Shown here in pieces: positions 1 through 12,800 of a stretch of DNA of 64,000 nucleotides (its first letter is position 1; each line of letters starts with the position of its first letter). A program made the translations under genes and the position numbers. Under the pieces are notes generated by a model. It did no database searches, was not told the DNA's origin, and saw only the letters and a list, made by a program, of their open reading frames with translations. The DNA lies in the NCBI RefSeq assembly GCF_047663525.1, contig NC_092617.1, positions 6,057,501 to 6,121,500 on the forward strand. The letters run 5' to 3'. The stretch comes from Anas platyrhynchos. Lineage: Eukaryota; Chordata; Aves; Anseriformes; Anatidae.

Positions 1-2960
1 AGGTGTTTATGAGGTGTTTTTGGGGATTTCTGAGGAGATTTAGGGGGTTCTGAGGGGCTTCAGGGGGTCCGGAGGGGGTTTGGGGTCTTTCTGAGGAGTT
101 TTGAGGAGATTTGGGGTGTTTGTGAGGTGTTTATGAGGGGTTTTTGGGGGGTCCTGAGGAGATTTAGTGACTTTTGAGGGGATTTAGGGGGTCCGGAGGA
201 GTTTTGAGGAGATTTGGGGTGTTTACGAGGTGTTTTTGGGGACTTCTGAGGAGATTTCGGGGGTCCGGAGGGGGTTTGGGGAGTTTTGAGAGGACTTGAG
301 GTCTTTACGAGGTGTTTTTGAGGTGTTTTTGGGGGGTCCTGAGGAGATTTTGGGGGTCCAGAGGAGGTTTGGGGGGATTTGAGGTGTTTGTGAGGTGTTT
401 TTAGGGGGTTCTGAGGAGATTTAGTGACTTTTGAGGGGCTTTGGGGGCTCCGGAGGGGGTTTGGGGTCTTTCTGAGGACTTTTGAGGAGATTTGGGGTGT
501 TTACGAGGTGTTTTTGGAGTGTTTTGGGGGGTCCTGAGGAGATTTAGGGGGTCCGGAGTAGGTTTGAGGGGATTTGGGGTGTTTCTGAGGTGTTTTGGGG
601 GACTTCTGAGGAGATTTTGGGGGTCCAGAGGAGGTTTGGGGGGATTTGAGGGGCTTTAGGGGGTCCGGAAGGGGTTTGGGGTCTTTCTGAGGAGTTTTGA
701 GGAGATTTGGGGTGTTTACGAGGTGTTTTTGGGGGGTCCTGAGGAGATTTTGGGGAGTTTCTGACAGGATTTAGGGGGTCCTGAGGGGGTTTGGGGTCTT
801 TTTGAGGGCTTTGAGGAGTTTTGAGGTGGTTTGGGGTCTTTACGAGGTGTTTATGAGGTGTTTTTGGGGGGTCCTGAGGAGATTTAGGGGGTCCGGAGGG
901 GGTTTGGGGAGTTTTGAGAGGAGTTGAGGTCTTTACGAGGTGTTTTTGAGGTGTTTTTGGGGGGTTCTGACAGGATTAAGAGGATCCTGAGGGGGTTAGG
1001 GGTCTTTCTGAGGAGTTTTGAGGAGTTTCGAGGGGATTTGGGGTGTTTTTGAGGTGTTTATGAGGTGTTTTTGGGGAGTTTCTGACAGGATTTAGGGGGT
1101 TCTGAGGGGATTTAGGGGATCCGGAAGGGGTTTGGGGTCTTTCTGAGGAGTTTTGAGGAGATTTGGGGTGTTTATGAGGTGTTTTTGGAGTGTTTTGGGG
1201 GGCTTCTGAGGAGATTTAGTGACTTTTAAGGGGCTTCAGGGGGTCCGGAGAGGGTTTGGGGTCTTTTTGAGGGGTTTTAAGGAGTTTCGAGGAGATTTGG
1301 GGTGTTTATGAGGTGTTTGTGAGGTGTTTTGGGGGCTTCTGAGGAGGTTTTGGGGAGTTTCTGACAGGATTTAGGGGGTCCTGAAGGGGTTTGAGGAGTT
1401 TTGAGGAGATTTGGGATCTTTATGAGGTGTTTTTGAGGTGTTTTTAGGGTGTTCTGAGGAGATTTTGGGGGTCCGGACGAGGTTTGAGGGGATTTGGGGT
1501 GTTTTTTGAGGTATTTTTTGGGGCTGCTGAGGAGATTTTGGGGGTCCAGAGGAGGTTTGGGGGGATTTGAGGTGTTTGTGAGGTGTTTTGGGGGAGTCCT
1601 GAGGAGATTTTGGGGGTCCCGAGGGGGTTTGGGGTGTTTACGAGGGATTTTGAGGAGTTTTGAGGGGGTTTGGGGTGGTTTTGAGGTGTTTATGAGGTGT
1701 TTTTAGGGAGTTTGAGGAGATTTAGGGGGTCCGGAGGAGGTTTGAGGGGTTTTAAGGGGGATCCTGAGGAGATTTTGGGGGTCCCAAGGGGGTTTGGGTA
1801 CAATTCTGAGGAGATTTAGTGACTTTTGAGAGACTTTGGGGGGTCCGGAGGAGTTTTGATAGGATTTGGGGTGGTTTTGGGGTGTTTATGAGTTTTTTTT
1901 GAGGTGTTTTTAGGGGGTCCTGAGGAGATTTAGGGGGTCCGGAGGGGTTTTGAGGAGTTTCAAGGGGATTTGGGGTGTTTATGAGGGGTTTTTGGAGGGT
2001 TCTGAGGAGATTTCAGGGGTCCGGAGGGGGTTTGAGGGGGTTTGGGGGGTTTATGAGGCGTTTTTGGGGGGTCCTGAGGAGATTTAGGAGGACCGAAGGG
2101 GGTTTGGGGAGTTTTGAGGGGTTTTGAGGACTTTTGAGGGGATTTGGGATCTTTATGAGGTGTTTTTGAGGTGTTTTTAGGGGGTCCTGAGGAGATTTTG
2201 GGTGTCCAGAGGGAGTTTGAGGAGTTTTGAGGGGATTTGGGGTGTTTCTGAGGTGTTTTTGCGGGCTCCTGAGGAGATTTTGGGGGTCCCGAGGGGGTTT
2301 AGAGTCTTTCCGAGGGGATTTGGGGTGTTTTGGGGGGGTCCTGAGGGGGTTTAGGTACAATTCTGAGGAGATTTAGTGGCTTTTGAGGGGCTTTGGGGGT
2401 CCGGAGGGAGTTTGGGGTCTTTCTGAGGGGTTTTAAAGAGTTTTGAGGAGATTTGGGGTGTTTATGAGGTGTTTTGGGGTCTTCTGAGGAGATTTTGGGA
2501 GTCTTGAGAAGTTTTCTGGTGTTTTTAAGATAGTTTGGGGGGCTTTTGGGGAGATTTTGGGACTTTTGAGAGGGGCTGGAGGTGTTTCTGAGGGGGTCCG
2601 GGGTCTTTCCGAGGCAGTTTTGGGAACATTTTGAGGAGATTTGGATCATTTCTGAGAGAATTTGGCGGCTCCTGAGGAGACTGAGGAGGTTTGGGGGATT
2701 TTTTGAGGAGATTTTGAGGAGATTTAAGGAGTTTGGGGAAGATTTTAGGGGGTTGGCGGAGATTTTGGGGGTTTGGGGTCTTTCTGAGGGGTTTTGAGAG
2801 GATTTGGGGTGTTTCTGAGGTGTTTTTGGGGCAATTCTGAGGAGATTTCAGGGGTTTTGAGGAGATTTTGGGGGTCCTGAGGAGACTCGGGGTCTTTTTG
2901 AGGCTGTTTTGGGGGTCCTGAGGGGATTTTGGGGTTTTCAGGGAGATTTGGGGGCTTCTG
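1..2960. repeat. G/T-rich minisatellite upstream of first visible ACIN1 exon
   Basis: Irregular tandem units of roughly 100-130 bases, built from TTTGGGGGGTCCTGAGGAGA, TTTAGGGGGTCCGGAGG and GATTTGGGGTGTTTACGAGG blocks. No conserved exon is seen. Reading frames here (including on the - strand) are repeat translations. Presumably an ACIN1 intron. Confidence 0.85.
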
Positions 2961-3853
2961 AGGGAGTTTAGGGTCTTAAGAGTTAATTGGGATTTTTTTG
3001 AGTGGATTTGGGGTATTTCTGAGAGGATTTGGGATACTTTTGAGGAGATTTTAGGGTCAGGTCTTTATAGAATATATTTATTGCAAGTTTTAGGGTGTTT
3101 TGGGGGTGTTTTGGGGGGTTTTGAGGGGATTTGGGGACACCAGGGATTAGGGGGACCTACAGAAAAATCCTGAAGTGAGGTTTGGGGCGATTTGAAGGAG
3201 ATTTGGGGTTTTGTGAAGAGATTTTGTGAAAAAAACTATAGAAAATGCCAATAGAGGCGATTTTGGGGGTTTTGTGAGGTGATTTGGGGGTTTCGTGAGG
3301 CGATTTTGGGGGAAAACCCATTAAAACCCATCCTGCAGTGATTTTGGGGGGGATCGTGAGGAGATTTTGTGTCTTTTTGAGGAAAATTTGGCATTTTCTG
3401 AGGAGATTTCAGTGCGGGGACCCCCAGAGACCCCTCATCATTATTTTTTGGGGATATTTTGAGGCGATTTGGGCTTTTTTAAGGAGATTTTGAGGTGAAG
3501 ACACCACAGAAACCGTGTTTTTGTGAACTCGGTGGGATTTTGAGGCAATTTGGGAGAATTTTGGGGTTTCATGAGGAGAACTTGGGGTAAAAAATGGCGA
3601 TAAACCTTAACGGTAAGTTTTGGGAGGGAAATTTGATGAATTTTGGGTGAATTTTGAGGGTTTTTGGGGTTTTGTTTGAGGGGATGTTGTGGAGATTGAA
3701 GACAAATGGGTTTTGGGGTGGTTTTGAGGGATTTTTGGCAATTTTCTGAGGTAAATTAAGGTTATTTGTGGCCATAAAGGACGGAGGAAACGGGGAGGGT
3801 GGTTTTGATGGTGGAGCTGCCCCAAAATCCCCCTTTTTTCCCCCAAAACCCAG
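2961..3853. other. ACIN1 intronic T/G-rich sequence, no exon recognised
   Basis: The tandem pattern fades into T/G-rich sequence. A consensus-like donor (CGGTAAGT near 3611) follows a short ATG frame, but its phase does not fit the next exon. Nothing else seen up to the acceptor at 3852-3853. Confidence 0.5.
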
Positions 3854-6800
3854 GCGCTGATGCTGGAGAACCTCCAGAAGCACTCCACGCCGCACGCCAC
3901 CTTCCAGCCCAACTCCCAGGTAAAAAACCCCCAAAACCACCCCAAAAAACACCGGAAACCACCCCAAAACGTCCCCAACCCCTCGCCGAAGCGTGGTTTG
4001 ACCAAAATCGCGTGTTTTTGCCCCAGATCGGGGAGGAGATGAGCCAGAACAGCTTCATCAAGCAGTACCTGGAGAAGCAGCAGGAGCTCCTGCAGCAGCG
4101 CCTGGAGCGCGAGGCGCGCGAGGCCGCCGAGCTCGAAGGTGATTTTGGGGACAAATCCGGCGATTTTGGGGCTTTGGGCACCAAAATGGGGACAGGGAGG
4201 GGTTGGGGGGGGGGTTGGGGAGGGGATTTGGGGGAGTTTTGGGGGGGGGTTGGGGGGGATTTTGGGGGCGTTTTGGGGGAAATAGGTGGAATTTGGGGGA
4301 GTTTTGAGGGGTTTTGTGAGGAATTAGGGGGGATTTGGGGGTGTTTTACGGGTTTTTAGGGGGGTTGGGGGCATTTTTGTGGAAATTAAAGGGATTTGGG
4401 GTCATTTTGGGGGGATTTTGGGGAAATTGGGGGGGATTTGGGTCATTTAGAGGGGTTTTGGGGGAAATTAAGGGGAATTTAGGGTCATTTGGAGGGGTTT
4501 TGGGGGGAATTCAGGAGAATTTGGGGCCATTTGGAGGGAATTTGAGGGAAATTAAAGAGAATTTGGGTCATTTAGTGGGGATTTGGGGGAAATTAGGGGG
4601 AATTCAGGTCATTTAGAGGGGATTTGGGGGAAATTAGGGAGACTTTGGGTCATTTAGAGGGAATTTGGGTGAAATTAAGGGCAATTTGGGTCATTTAGAG
4701 GGGATTGGGGGGAAATTAGGGGGAATTGGGGTCATTTAGAGAGGATTTGGGGGAAAATAAAGGGGATTTGGGGTAAATTAAAGGGGATTTAGGGTTGTTG
4801 TGAGGGGATTTGGGCAAAATTCAGGAGAATTTGGGTCATTTAGAGGGGATTTGGGGGAAACTAAGGAGAATCCGGTAGCATTTCGCTGCCATTTGGGGTA
4901 TTTGTGTCCATTTTTCCCCCACTTCCCCTCCTTGGGAGTTCCCCAACCCCCCTAAACCCCAAAATCCCCCCAAAGCCCCCCAAAAATGCCCCAAACCCCC
5001 CATTAACCCCTTCCTCCCCGCAGCCTCGGGCCGCAGCTGCGAGGACTCCGACGAGGAGCCGGGCCGGCGGCCGGAGCGGCGCAGCGAGAGGGTGCGCCAG
5101 GTAAAAAAACCAAAAACACCAATTTTGGGGCGAAAAACGGCGATTTTGGGTTAAAAAAAAGCAAAAACACCCCTTTTGGGGCAAAAAACAGCGGTTTTGG
5201 GTTAAAAAAAAGCAAAAAAAACCCCTTTTGGGGCAAAAAACGGCAATTTTGGGTAAAAAACAAAAACAAAAACAAAACAAAAACACCAATTTTGGGGCGA
5301 AAAACAGCAATTTTGGGTAAAAATCCCCCCAAAACACCCCTTTTGGGGCGAAAAACAGCAATTTTGGGTAAAAATCCCCCCAAAACACCCCTTTTGGGGC
5401 GAAAAACAGCAATTTTGGGTAAAAATCCCCCCAAAACACCCCTTTTGGGGCGAAAAACAGCAATTTTGGGTAAAAATCCCCCCAAAACACCCCTTTTGGG
5501 GCGAAAAACAGCAATTTTGGGTAAAAAAAAAAACAAAAACATCCCTTTTGGGACGAAAAAAGGCAATTTTGGGTAAAAAAAAACCAACCCTGGGGACCAG
5601 TTTTGGGGTAAAAAAGAGCAATTTTGGATAAAAAAAAAAAAGACCCTGGGGACCACTTTTGGGGCAAAAAACAACAATTTTGGGTAAACCCCCCCCCCCA
5701 GGGACCACTTTTGGGGTGAAAAAATAGTAATTTTGGGTAAAAAAAAAACCAAAAACACCCCTTTTGGGGCAAAAAACAGCGATTTTGGGTAAAAAGAAAA
5801 CAAAAAACACCCCTTTTGGGGCGAAAAGCAGCAATTTTGGGTAAAAAACACCCCCCGGGGACCATTTTTGGGGCAAAAAACGGCGATTTTGGGTAAAAAA
5901 AAAACGCAAAAACCCCCTTTTTGGGGCAAAAAACGTCGATTTCGGGTCTCCTAAAATTCATTATTTTTGGGTCCAGGGCCGGAAAGCCCCCGAGGGGCCC
6001 CCCCGGGGCCGCCGCCGCCCCCCCCAGGAGGAGGAAGAGGAGGAGGAGGAGGAGGAGGAGGAGGAAGAGGAGGAGGAGGAGCCTGAGGCCACGCCCCCTG
6101 CCCAGGCCACGCCCCCTCTGCAAGCCCCGCCCCCTCCTGAAGCCCCGCCCCCCTCCGAAGCCCCGCCCCCTGCCGAGCCCACCAATGGGGGGGCTGAACC
6201 CCAGCCCGAGGCCCCGCCCCCTGCTGAAACCCCGCCCCCTATGGAAGCCCCGCCCACCTCCGAAGCCACGCCCCCTATTGGAGCCCCGCCCACCACGGAG
6301 GCCACGCCCCCAGCCGAAGCCACGCCCCCTCCGGAGGCCCCGCCCCCCATGGAGACCACGCCCCCTCCTGAAGCCCCGCCCACCACTGAAGCCCCGCCCA
6401 CCGCCGCCGAGGCCACGCCCCCTCCCGCTGAGGCCCCGCCCCCCGCCGAGGCCACGCCCCCTTCGGAGGGGGCGGGGCCAGCCCAGGCCACGCCCCCTCC
6501 CGCCGAGGCCACGCCCCCGTCGCCACCCTCCTCGGGAGCCTCCTCCCCCGGCAATGGGACGGTGAGGGGGGGACTGGGGGCACTGGGAGGGACTGGGAGG
6601 GGGTGGGGGGGTCTGAGAGGGACTGGGAATGGACTGGGAAGGGACTGGGAGGGGAAATGGGGCAACTGGGAGGGACTGGGAAGGGCTTGGGGGGGACTGG
6701 GAGCACTGGGAGGGGACTGGGGGGGACTGGGGGGAACTGGGAGAGGTTGGGGGGGGAAAGGGGGGCACTGGGAGGGGGTGGGAGGGGAAATGGGGGCACT

Positions 6801-9800
6801 GGGAGGGACTGGGGGGGGAAATGGGGCAACTGGGGGGGTGTTGGGGGGCACTGGGATATACTGGGAGGGGATTGGGGGAGGAAATGGGGGAACTGGGAGG
6901 GACTGGGGGTTACTGGGAGAGTTTGGGGGTGGAACTGGGGGGAGTGGGGGGGTGTTGGGGGGTACTGGGATATACTGGGAGGGACTGGGGGGGACTGGGG
7001 GGAGTGGGAGGGGAAGTGGGGGGACTGGGAGGGGCTGGGAGGGGGTTGGGGGGCACTGGGGGGGGACTGGGAGAGGATTGGGGGGCAGTGGGGGGGGGAA
7101 ATGGGGGGACTGGGAGGGACTGGGGGGAGTGGGAGGGGAACTGGGGGGGAACTGGGGGTCACTGGGATATACTGGGGAGCGCTGGGATATACTGGGAGGG
7201 TACTGGGAGGGGTTTGGGGGATACTGGGAGGGAACTGGGGGGGACTGGGATGGGTTTGGGGGTACTGGGAGGCACTGGGGCTGTTCCTGGTCCTTACTGG
7301 GCGCTTACTGGGAGCACTGGTCCTTACTGGTGCCCCCCTGACCCCGCCCCTCCCCCGCAGGGCCCCCAGCAGGAGCCGGAGACACGGTGAGAGGGGGGGG
7401 GGGCACTTATGGGGCAGCTGGGGGGCAGTTATGGGGCAGCTATGGGGCGCTATGGGGCTGGGGGGTGTCTATGGGGCCCTATAGGGCTCTATGGGGTGGT
7501 TATGGGGCGCTGTGGGGTGGCTGTGGGGTGAAAGGGGGGGGCTATGGGGTGCTATGGGGCAGCTATGGGGCACTGTGGGGTCTCTATGGGGTGGTTATGG
7601 GGCCTTATGGGGTTCCTATGGGGCACTTATGGGGCTGGGGGGTCTCTATGGGGCGCTATGGGGCAGTTATGGGGCTCTATGGGTCCCTGTGGGGTCTCTA
7701 TGGGGTTTCTATGGGGCACAATGGGGCACTATGGGTCCCTATGGGGTGGTCATGGGGTCTCTATGGGGCGCTGTGGGGCAGCTATGGGGTCTCTATGGGT
7801 CCCTATAGGGCGCTATGGGGCACAGTGGGGCGCTGTGGGTCCCTATAGGTCCCTATGGGGCGGTTATGGGTCTCTATGGGGCACTTATGGGGCTGGGGGG
7901 GTCCCTATGGGGCGCTATGGGGCACTTATGGGGTGCTATGGGGCAGGTTATGGGGCGCTATGGGTCCCTATAGGGTGCTATGGGGCACAATGGGGCGCTA
8001 TGGGGCATTATAGGTCTCCTATGGGGTGGTCATGGGGTGTCTATGGGGCGCTGTGGGGCAGCTATGGGGCTCTATGGGGTCTCTATGGGTTCCTATGGGG
8101 CACTTATGGGGCACTATGGGGCGCTGTGGGTCCCTATGGGTCTCTATGGGGTGGTCATGGGGCACTGGGGGGTCGCTATGGGGCCCTATAGGGCTCTATA
8201 GGGCACTTATGGGGCTCTATGGGGCACGATGGGGTGTCTATGGGGCACAGTGGGGTGGTTATGGGGCCCTATAGGTCGCTATGGGGCACTGGGGGGTCTC
8301 TATGGGGTCTCTATGGGTCCCTATGGGGCACTTATGGGGCTGGGGGATCCTTATGGGGCGCTATGGGGCACTGTGGGTCCCTATGGGGTCCCTATGGGGC
8401 GCTATGGGGTGGCTATGGGGCGCTATGGGTCCCTATAGGGCTCTATGGGTCCCTATGGGGTCTCTATGGGGCTCTATAGGGCGTTATGGGGCACTTATGG
8501 GGCGCTGTGGGTCCCTATAGGTCCCTATGGGTCCCTGTGGGGCGCTGTGGGGCCGGGGTCTCTCCGGGTCCCCTCCCCCCTCCCCCTCCCCCTCCCCCCC
8601 CCGGCTCCGCGTTGGCCCCGCCCCCCCCGCGCGGGGGCTGCTGGGTAAGCGGCAAGATGGCCGCCCCGGCACGGAGCCCGGCCCCACAATAGAGGGGTGA
8701 GGGGGGGGGGGGAAATCTATGGGGCGGGATCTATGGGGCGGGATCTATGGGGCTGGGGGTGTGGGGCGGGATCTATGGGGCTGGGAGCTCTATGGGGTGG
8801 GAGCTGTGGGGCTGGGGTGGGGGGCAGAGGGAATCTATGGGGCTGGGAGGGGGATGTGGGGCGGATCTATGGGGCTGGGGGATGTGGGGCGGGGATCTAT
8901 GGGGCAGGATCTATGGGGCTGGGGGGAGGATCTATGGGGCTGGAGGGGGAGCTGTGGGGCTGGGGGGTGGTTGTGGGGCAGGGTGTGGGGCTGGGAGGGA
9001 GCTATGGGGCACAGGGGGATGTATGGGGCTGGGGGGACTTCTATGGGGCTGGGGGAGGATCTATGGGGCCAGGACAGAATCCATGGGGCTGGGGGAGCTG
9101 CTCTGGGGCTGGGGGGTGGATCTGTGGGGCTGGACTCGGATCTATGGGGCTGGAGGGGCTCCTATGGGGCTGGGGGAAGGATCTGTGGGGCCAGGAGGAG
9201 GATCTATGGGGCTGGAGGGACGATCTGTGGGGCTGGGGAGGTTTCTGTGGGGCTGGGAGAGAATCTGTGGGGCCGGGAGAGGAATCTATGGGGCCAGGGG
9301 GTGGATCTATGGGGCTGGAGGGGCTCCTATGGGGCCAGGAGTTCAATCTATGGGGCTGGGAGAGGAATCCGTGGGGCTGGGAGAGAATCTGTGGGGCTGG
9401 GGGGTGGATCTATGGGGCAGGGGAATCAGTCTGTGGGGCTGGGGGCACTTCTATGGGGCCAGGGGATGAATCTATGGGGCTGGGGAGGTTTCTATGGGGC
9501 TGGGGAGGTTTCTATGGGGCTGGGGAGGTTTCTATGGGGCTGGGGGGTGGATCTATGGGGCAGGGAGAACAATCTATGGGGCAGGGGTTGGATCTATGGG
9601 GCTGGGGCCAATCTATGGGGCTGGAGGGGCTCCCATGGGGCCAACCCATGTGCCTGGAGCCCGATCTATGGGGCAGAGCCCCCCCAGCCCCCCCTTCCTA
9701 TGGGGCCAGCCCCACAGCTCCCCTCCCCCCCTCGCTATGGGGCAGCCCCACTGATTCCCCCCCCCCCCCCCCCCCCAGCTCGGAGCCGCCGCTGCCGATG

Positions 9801-12800
9801 GATTTGGGGCCCCCCCCTCCCCCCCCCGGGGCCGCCCCCCCCCCCGAGCGCCCCCCGGACCCCGAGGTAACGACCCCCAAGTGTGGGGCAGGGGGGGAGG
9901 GGCTGGGGGGAGGGGGGGGGGAGGGGGAGGGAGCGCTTGGGGGGCAGCCCCACATGTGGGGGGGGTGGGGGGACACTTGGGGGGCAGCCCCAGAGGTGTT
10001 TCGGGGCCCTATAGGGACTTGGGGGGCTGCCCCATAGCGTTGGGAGTGCCCCATAGCTACTTGGGGGGCAGCCCCATAGCGACTTGGGAGCCCTATAGGT
10101 ACTTTAGGTACTTGGGGGGCTGCCCCATAGATTTTAGGGTGTCCCACAGATACTTGGGGGGCTGCCCCATAGATATTTGGGGGCCCTGTAGCTACTTGGG
10201 GGGCAGCCCCATAGATCTGTGAGCGTCTCTGCTCCCTATAGGGACTTGGGGGGCTGCCCCATAGCGTTGGCACCCCACAGATACTTGGGGGGCTGCCCCA
10301 TAGATCCATGACCGTCTCCGGGCCCCATAACTACTTGGGGGGCAGCCCCATAGCTACTTAGGGACCCCAGAGATACTTGGGGGGCTGCCCCATAGATTCT
10401 AGGGTGCCCTATAACTACTTAGGGGGCAGCCCCATAGCGAGTTTGGTGCCCCATAGCTACTTGGGGGGCTGCCCCATAGCTCCGTGAGCATCTCCGGGCC
10501 CCATAGCGACTTGGGGGGCAGCCCCATAGACACTTGGGGGGCACCCCATAGATACTTAGGCACCCTATAGCTACTTGGGGGGCAGCCCCATAGATGTTTG
10601 CCCCATAACTACTTGGGGGGCAGCCCCACAGCCCCTTGAGCACCTCCGGGCCCCCCCCCCCGCATTTACTTGGGGGGCAGCCCCATAGCGACTCGGGGGG
10701 GCCCCCCCCACTTGGGGGGCACCCCGGAACTACTTAGGGGGCAGCCCCACACTTGTGGGGCACCCCCCACTTATGGGGCGCCCCGCCCCACACCGCCTCC
10801 CCCTCCCCGCCCCCTTTTTCTTCCACCCCCCCACCCCCTCTGCCTCACTTAGGGGGTGCCCCACACCCCCCCCACACCCCACACCCTGTGCCCCATAGAT
10901 GTGGGGCGGGCCCCCCCCCGCCCCACCGCCTGCCCCACACTTGTGGGGCAGCCCCACGGATCTCCGGGACCCCCCAACGTCTCTCTTTTGGGCACCCAGC
11001 GCTGGCTGACGGAGCCCCCCCCCGCCGCCGCCGCCCCGCGCCCCACACTTGGGGGGCGCCCCACGGCCGGAGCTGCGCGACCCCCAAGTGCCTCCTCCCG
11101 CCGCCGCCCCCGGGACCTCGACGCCCCACGGCGCCCCACAGCGCCCCACAAGTGCCCCCCCAAAGGACTCGGCCCGCACCAAAGGGCGCCGGGCCTCCCG
11201 AAGCCGCTTATGGGGCGCCCCATAGATCCGCGCGACCCACAAGTGCTACTTAGGGGGCGCCCCATAGATCATTGGGACCCCCAGCTGCTACTTAGGGGGC
11301 GCCCCACAGAACTCAGAGCCCCATAGCGCCGCTTATGGGGCACGCCGCGGACTCCAGGACCCACAAGTTCTACTTATGGGGCACCCCATAGATCCTCGGG
11401 ACCCCCAACCGCTACTTATGGGGCGCCCCACGGACTCCAGGACCCACAAGTGCCACTTATGGGGAGCTCAAGACCCACAACTGCTACTTATGGGGCACCC
11501 CATAGATCTGCTGGCCCCATAGCGTCACTTATGGGGCACCCCACAGATGCTCGAGACTCACAAGTGCTACTTATGGGGCACCCCACGGACTCCAGAACCC
11601 ACAACTGCTACTTATGGGGTGCCCCATAGATCCGTGGGCCCCATAGCGCCACTTATGGGGCGCCCCACGGATCCTCAGGACTGAAAATCGCTACTTATGG
11701 GGCGCCCCACAGATAATCGGGACCCACAAGTGCAACTTATGGGGCACCCCACAGAACTCCGAGCCCCACAGCACCACTTATGGGGCACGCCGCAGACTCC
11801 AGGACCCCCAAGTGCCACTTATGGGGCACCCCACGGATCTCAAGACCCACAACTGCTACTTAGGGGGCGCCCCACAGATCCTTGGGACCCCCAACCGCTA
11901 CTTATGGGGCACGCAACGGACTCCAGGCCCCATAGCGCCACTTATGGGGCGCCCCACAGATCCTCAGGACTGAAAACCGCTACTTATGGGGCACCCCATA
12001 GATTCTCGGGACCCCCAGGTGCTACTTATTGGGCGCCCCACAACTGCTCAGGACCGCAAACTGCTACTTATGGGGCGCCCCATAGACTCAAGACCCACAA
12101 GTGCTACTTAGGGAGCGCCCCACGGATCTCCAGGCCCCATAGCGCCACTTATGGGGCACCCCACGGATGCTCGGGACTGAAAACTGCCACTTATGGGGCA
12201 CCCCAGAGATTTTCTGGACCCACAAGTTCTACTTATGGGGCGCCCCACAGATCATCGGGACCCCCAACTGCTACTTATGGGGCACCCCACGAACTCCAGG
12301 ACCCCCAAGTGCTACTTATGGGGCGCCCCACGGATCTCAAGACCCACAAGTGCTACTTAGGGGGCACCCCATAGATTCTCGGGCCCCCCAGCTGCTACTT
12401 ATGGGGCACCCCACAGATCCTCAAGACTGGTGATCGCTACTTATGGGGCAAAACCTCACTTATGGGGCACGCCGTGGACTCCAGGACCCCCAAACCGTTA
12501 CTTATGGGGCACCCCACAGATCTCCAGCCCCCCAACTGCTACTTATGGGGCACCCCACAGCTGCTCAGGACCCCAAAACCTCACTTATGGGGCACCCCAC
12601 GGACTCTGGGACCCACAAGCGCTACTTATGGGGCACCCCACAGATCTTCGGGACCCCAAAACCTCACTTATGGGGCACGCCGTGGACTCCAGGACCCCCA
12701 AGTGCCACTTATGGGGCGCCCCACAGATCCTCAGCACCCCCAGCTGCTACTTATGGGGCGCCCCACGGATCTCAGGACCCACAAGTGCTACTTATGGGGC

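Noticed and set aside
3585-3612. Possible alternative first exon of ACIN1 (short ATG frame before GGTAAGT)
   Set aside because: Its end phase does not join the exon at 3854 in frame, and there is no promoter-like sequence upstream.
4861-6768. Antisense open frame of about 635 codons with Gly/Arg and Phe/Pro repeats
   Set aside because: It runs across ACIN1 exons and a 51-base minisatellite. Its protein is a direct translation of the repeats and matches no family.
8697-10037. Long + strand frames of Gly/Trp/Tyr repeats (also 7.4-8.5 kb and 18.4-20.2 kb)
   Set aside because: Translations of CTATGGGG, TATGGGGCTGGGG and ATACTGGG repeats. Only short parts overlap true ACIN1 exons.
10965-11205. 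Non-repetitive patch with an acceptor-like TTTTGGGCACCCAG, candidate ACIN1 exon
   Set aside because: The exons at 9866 and 14146 already join in phase, the frame (RWLTEPPP...) matches nothing in Acinus, and no good donor follows.
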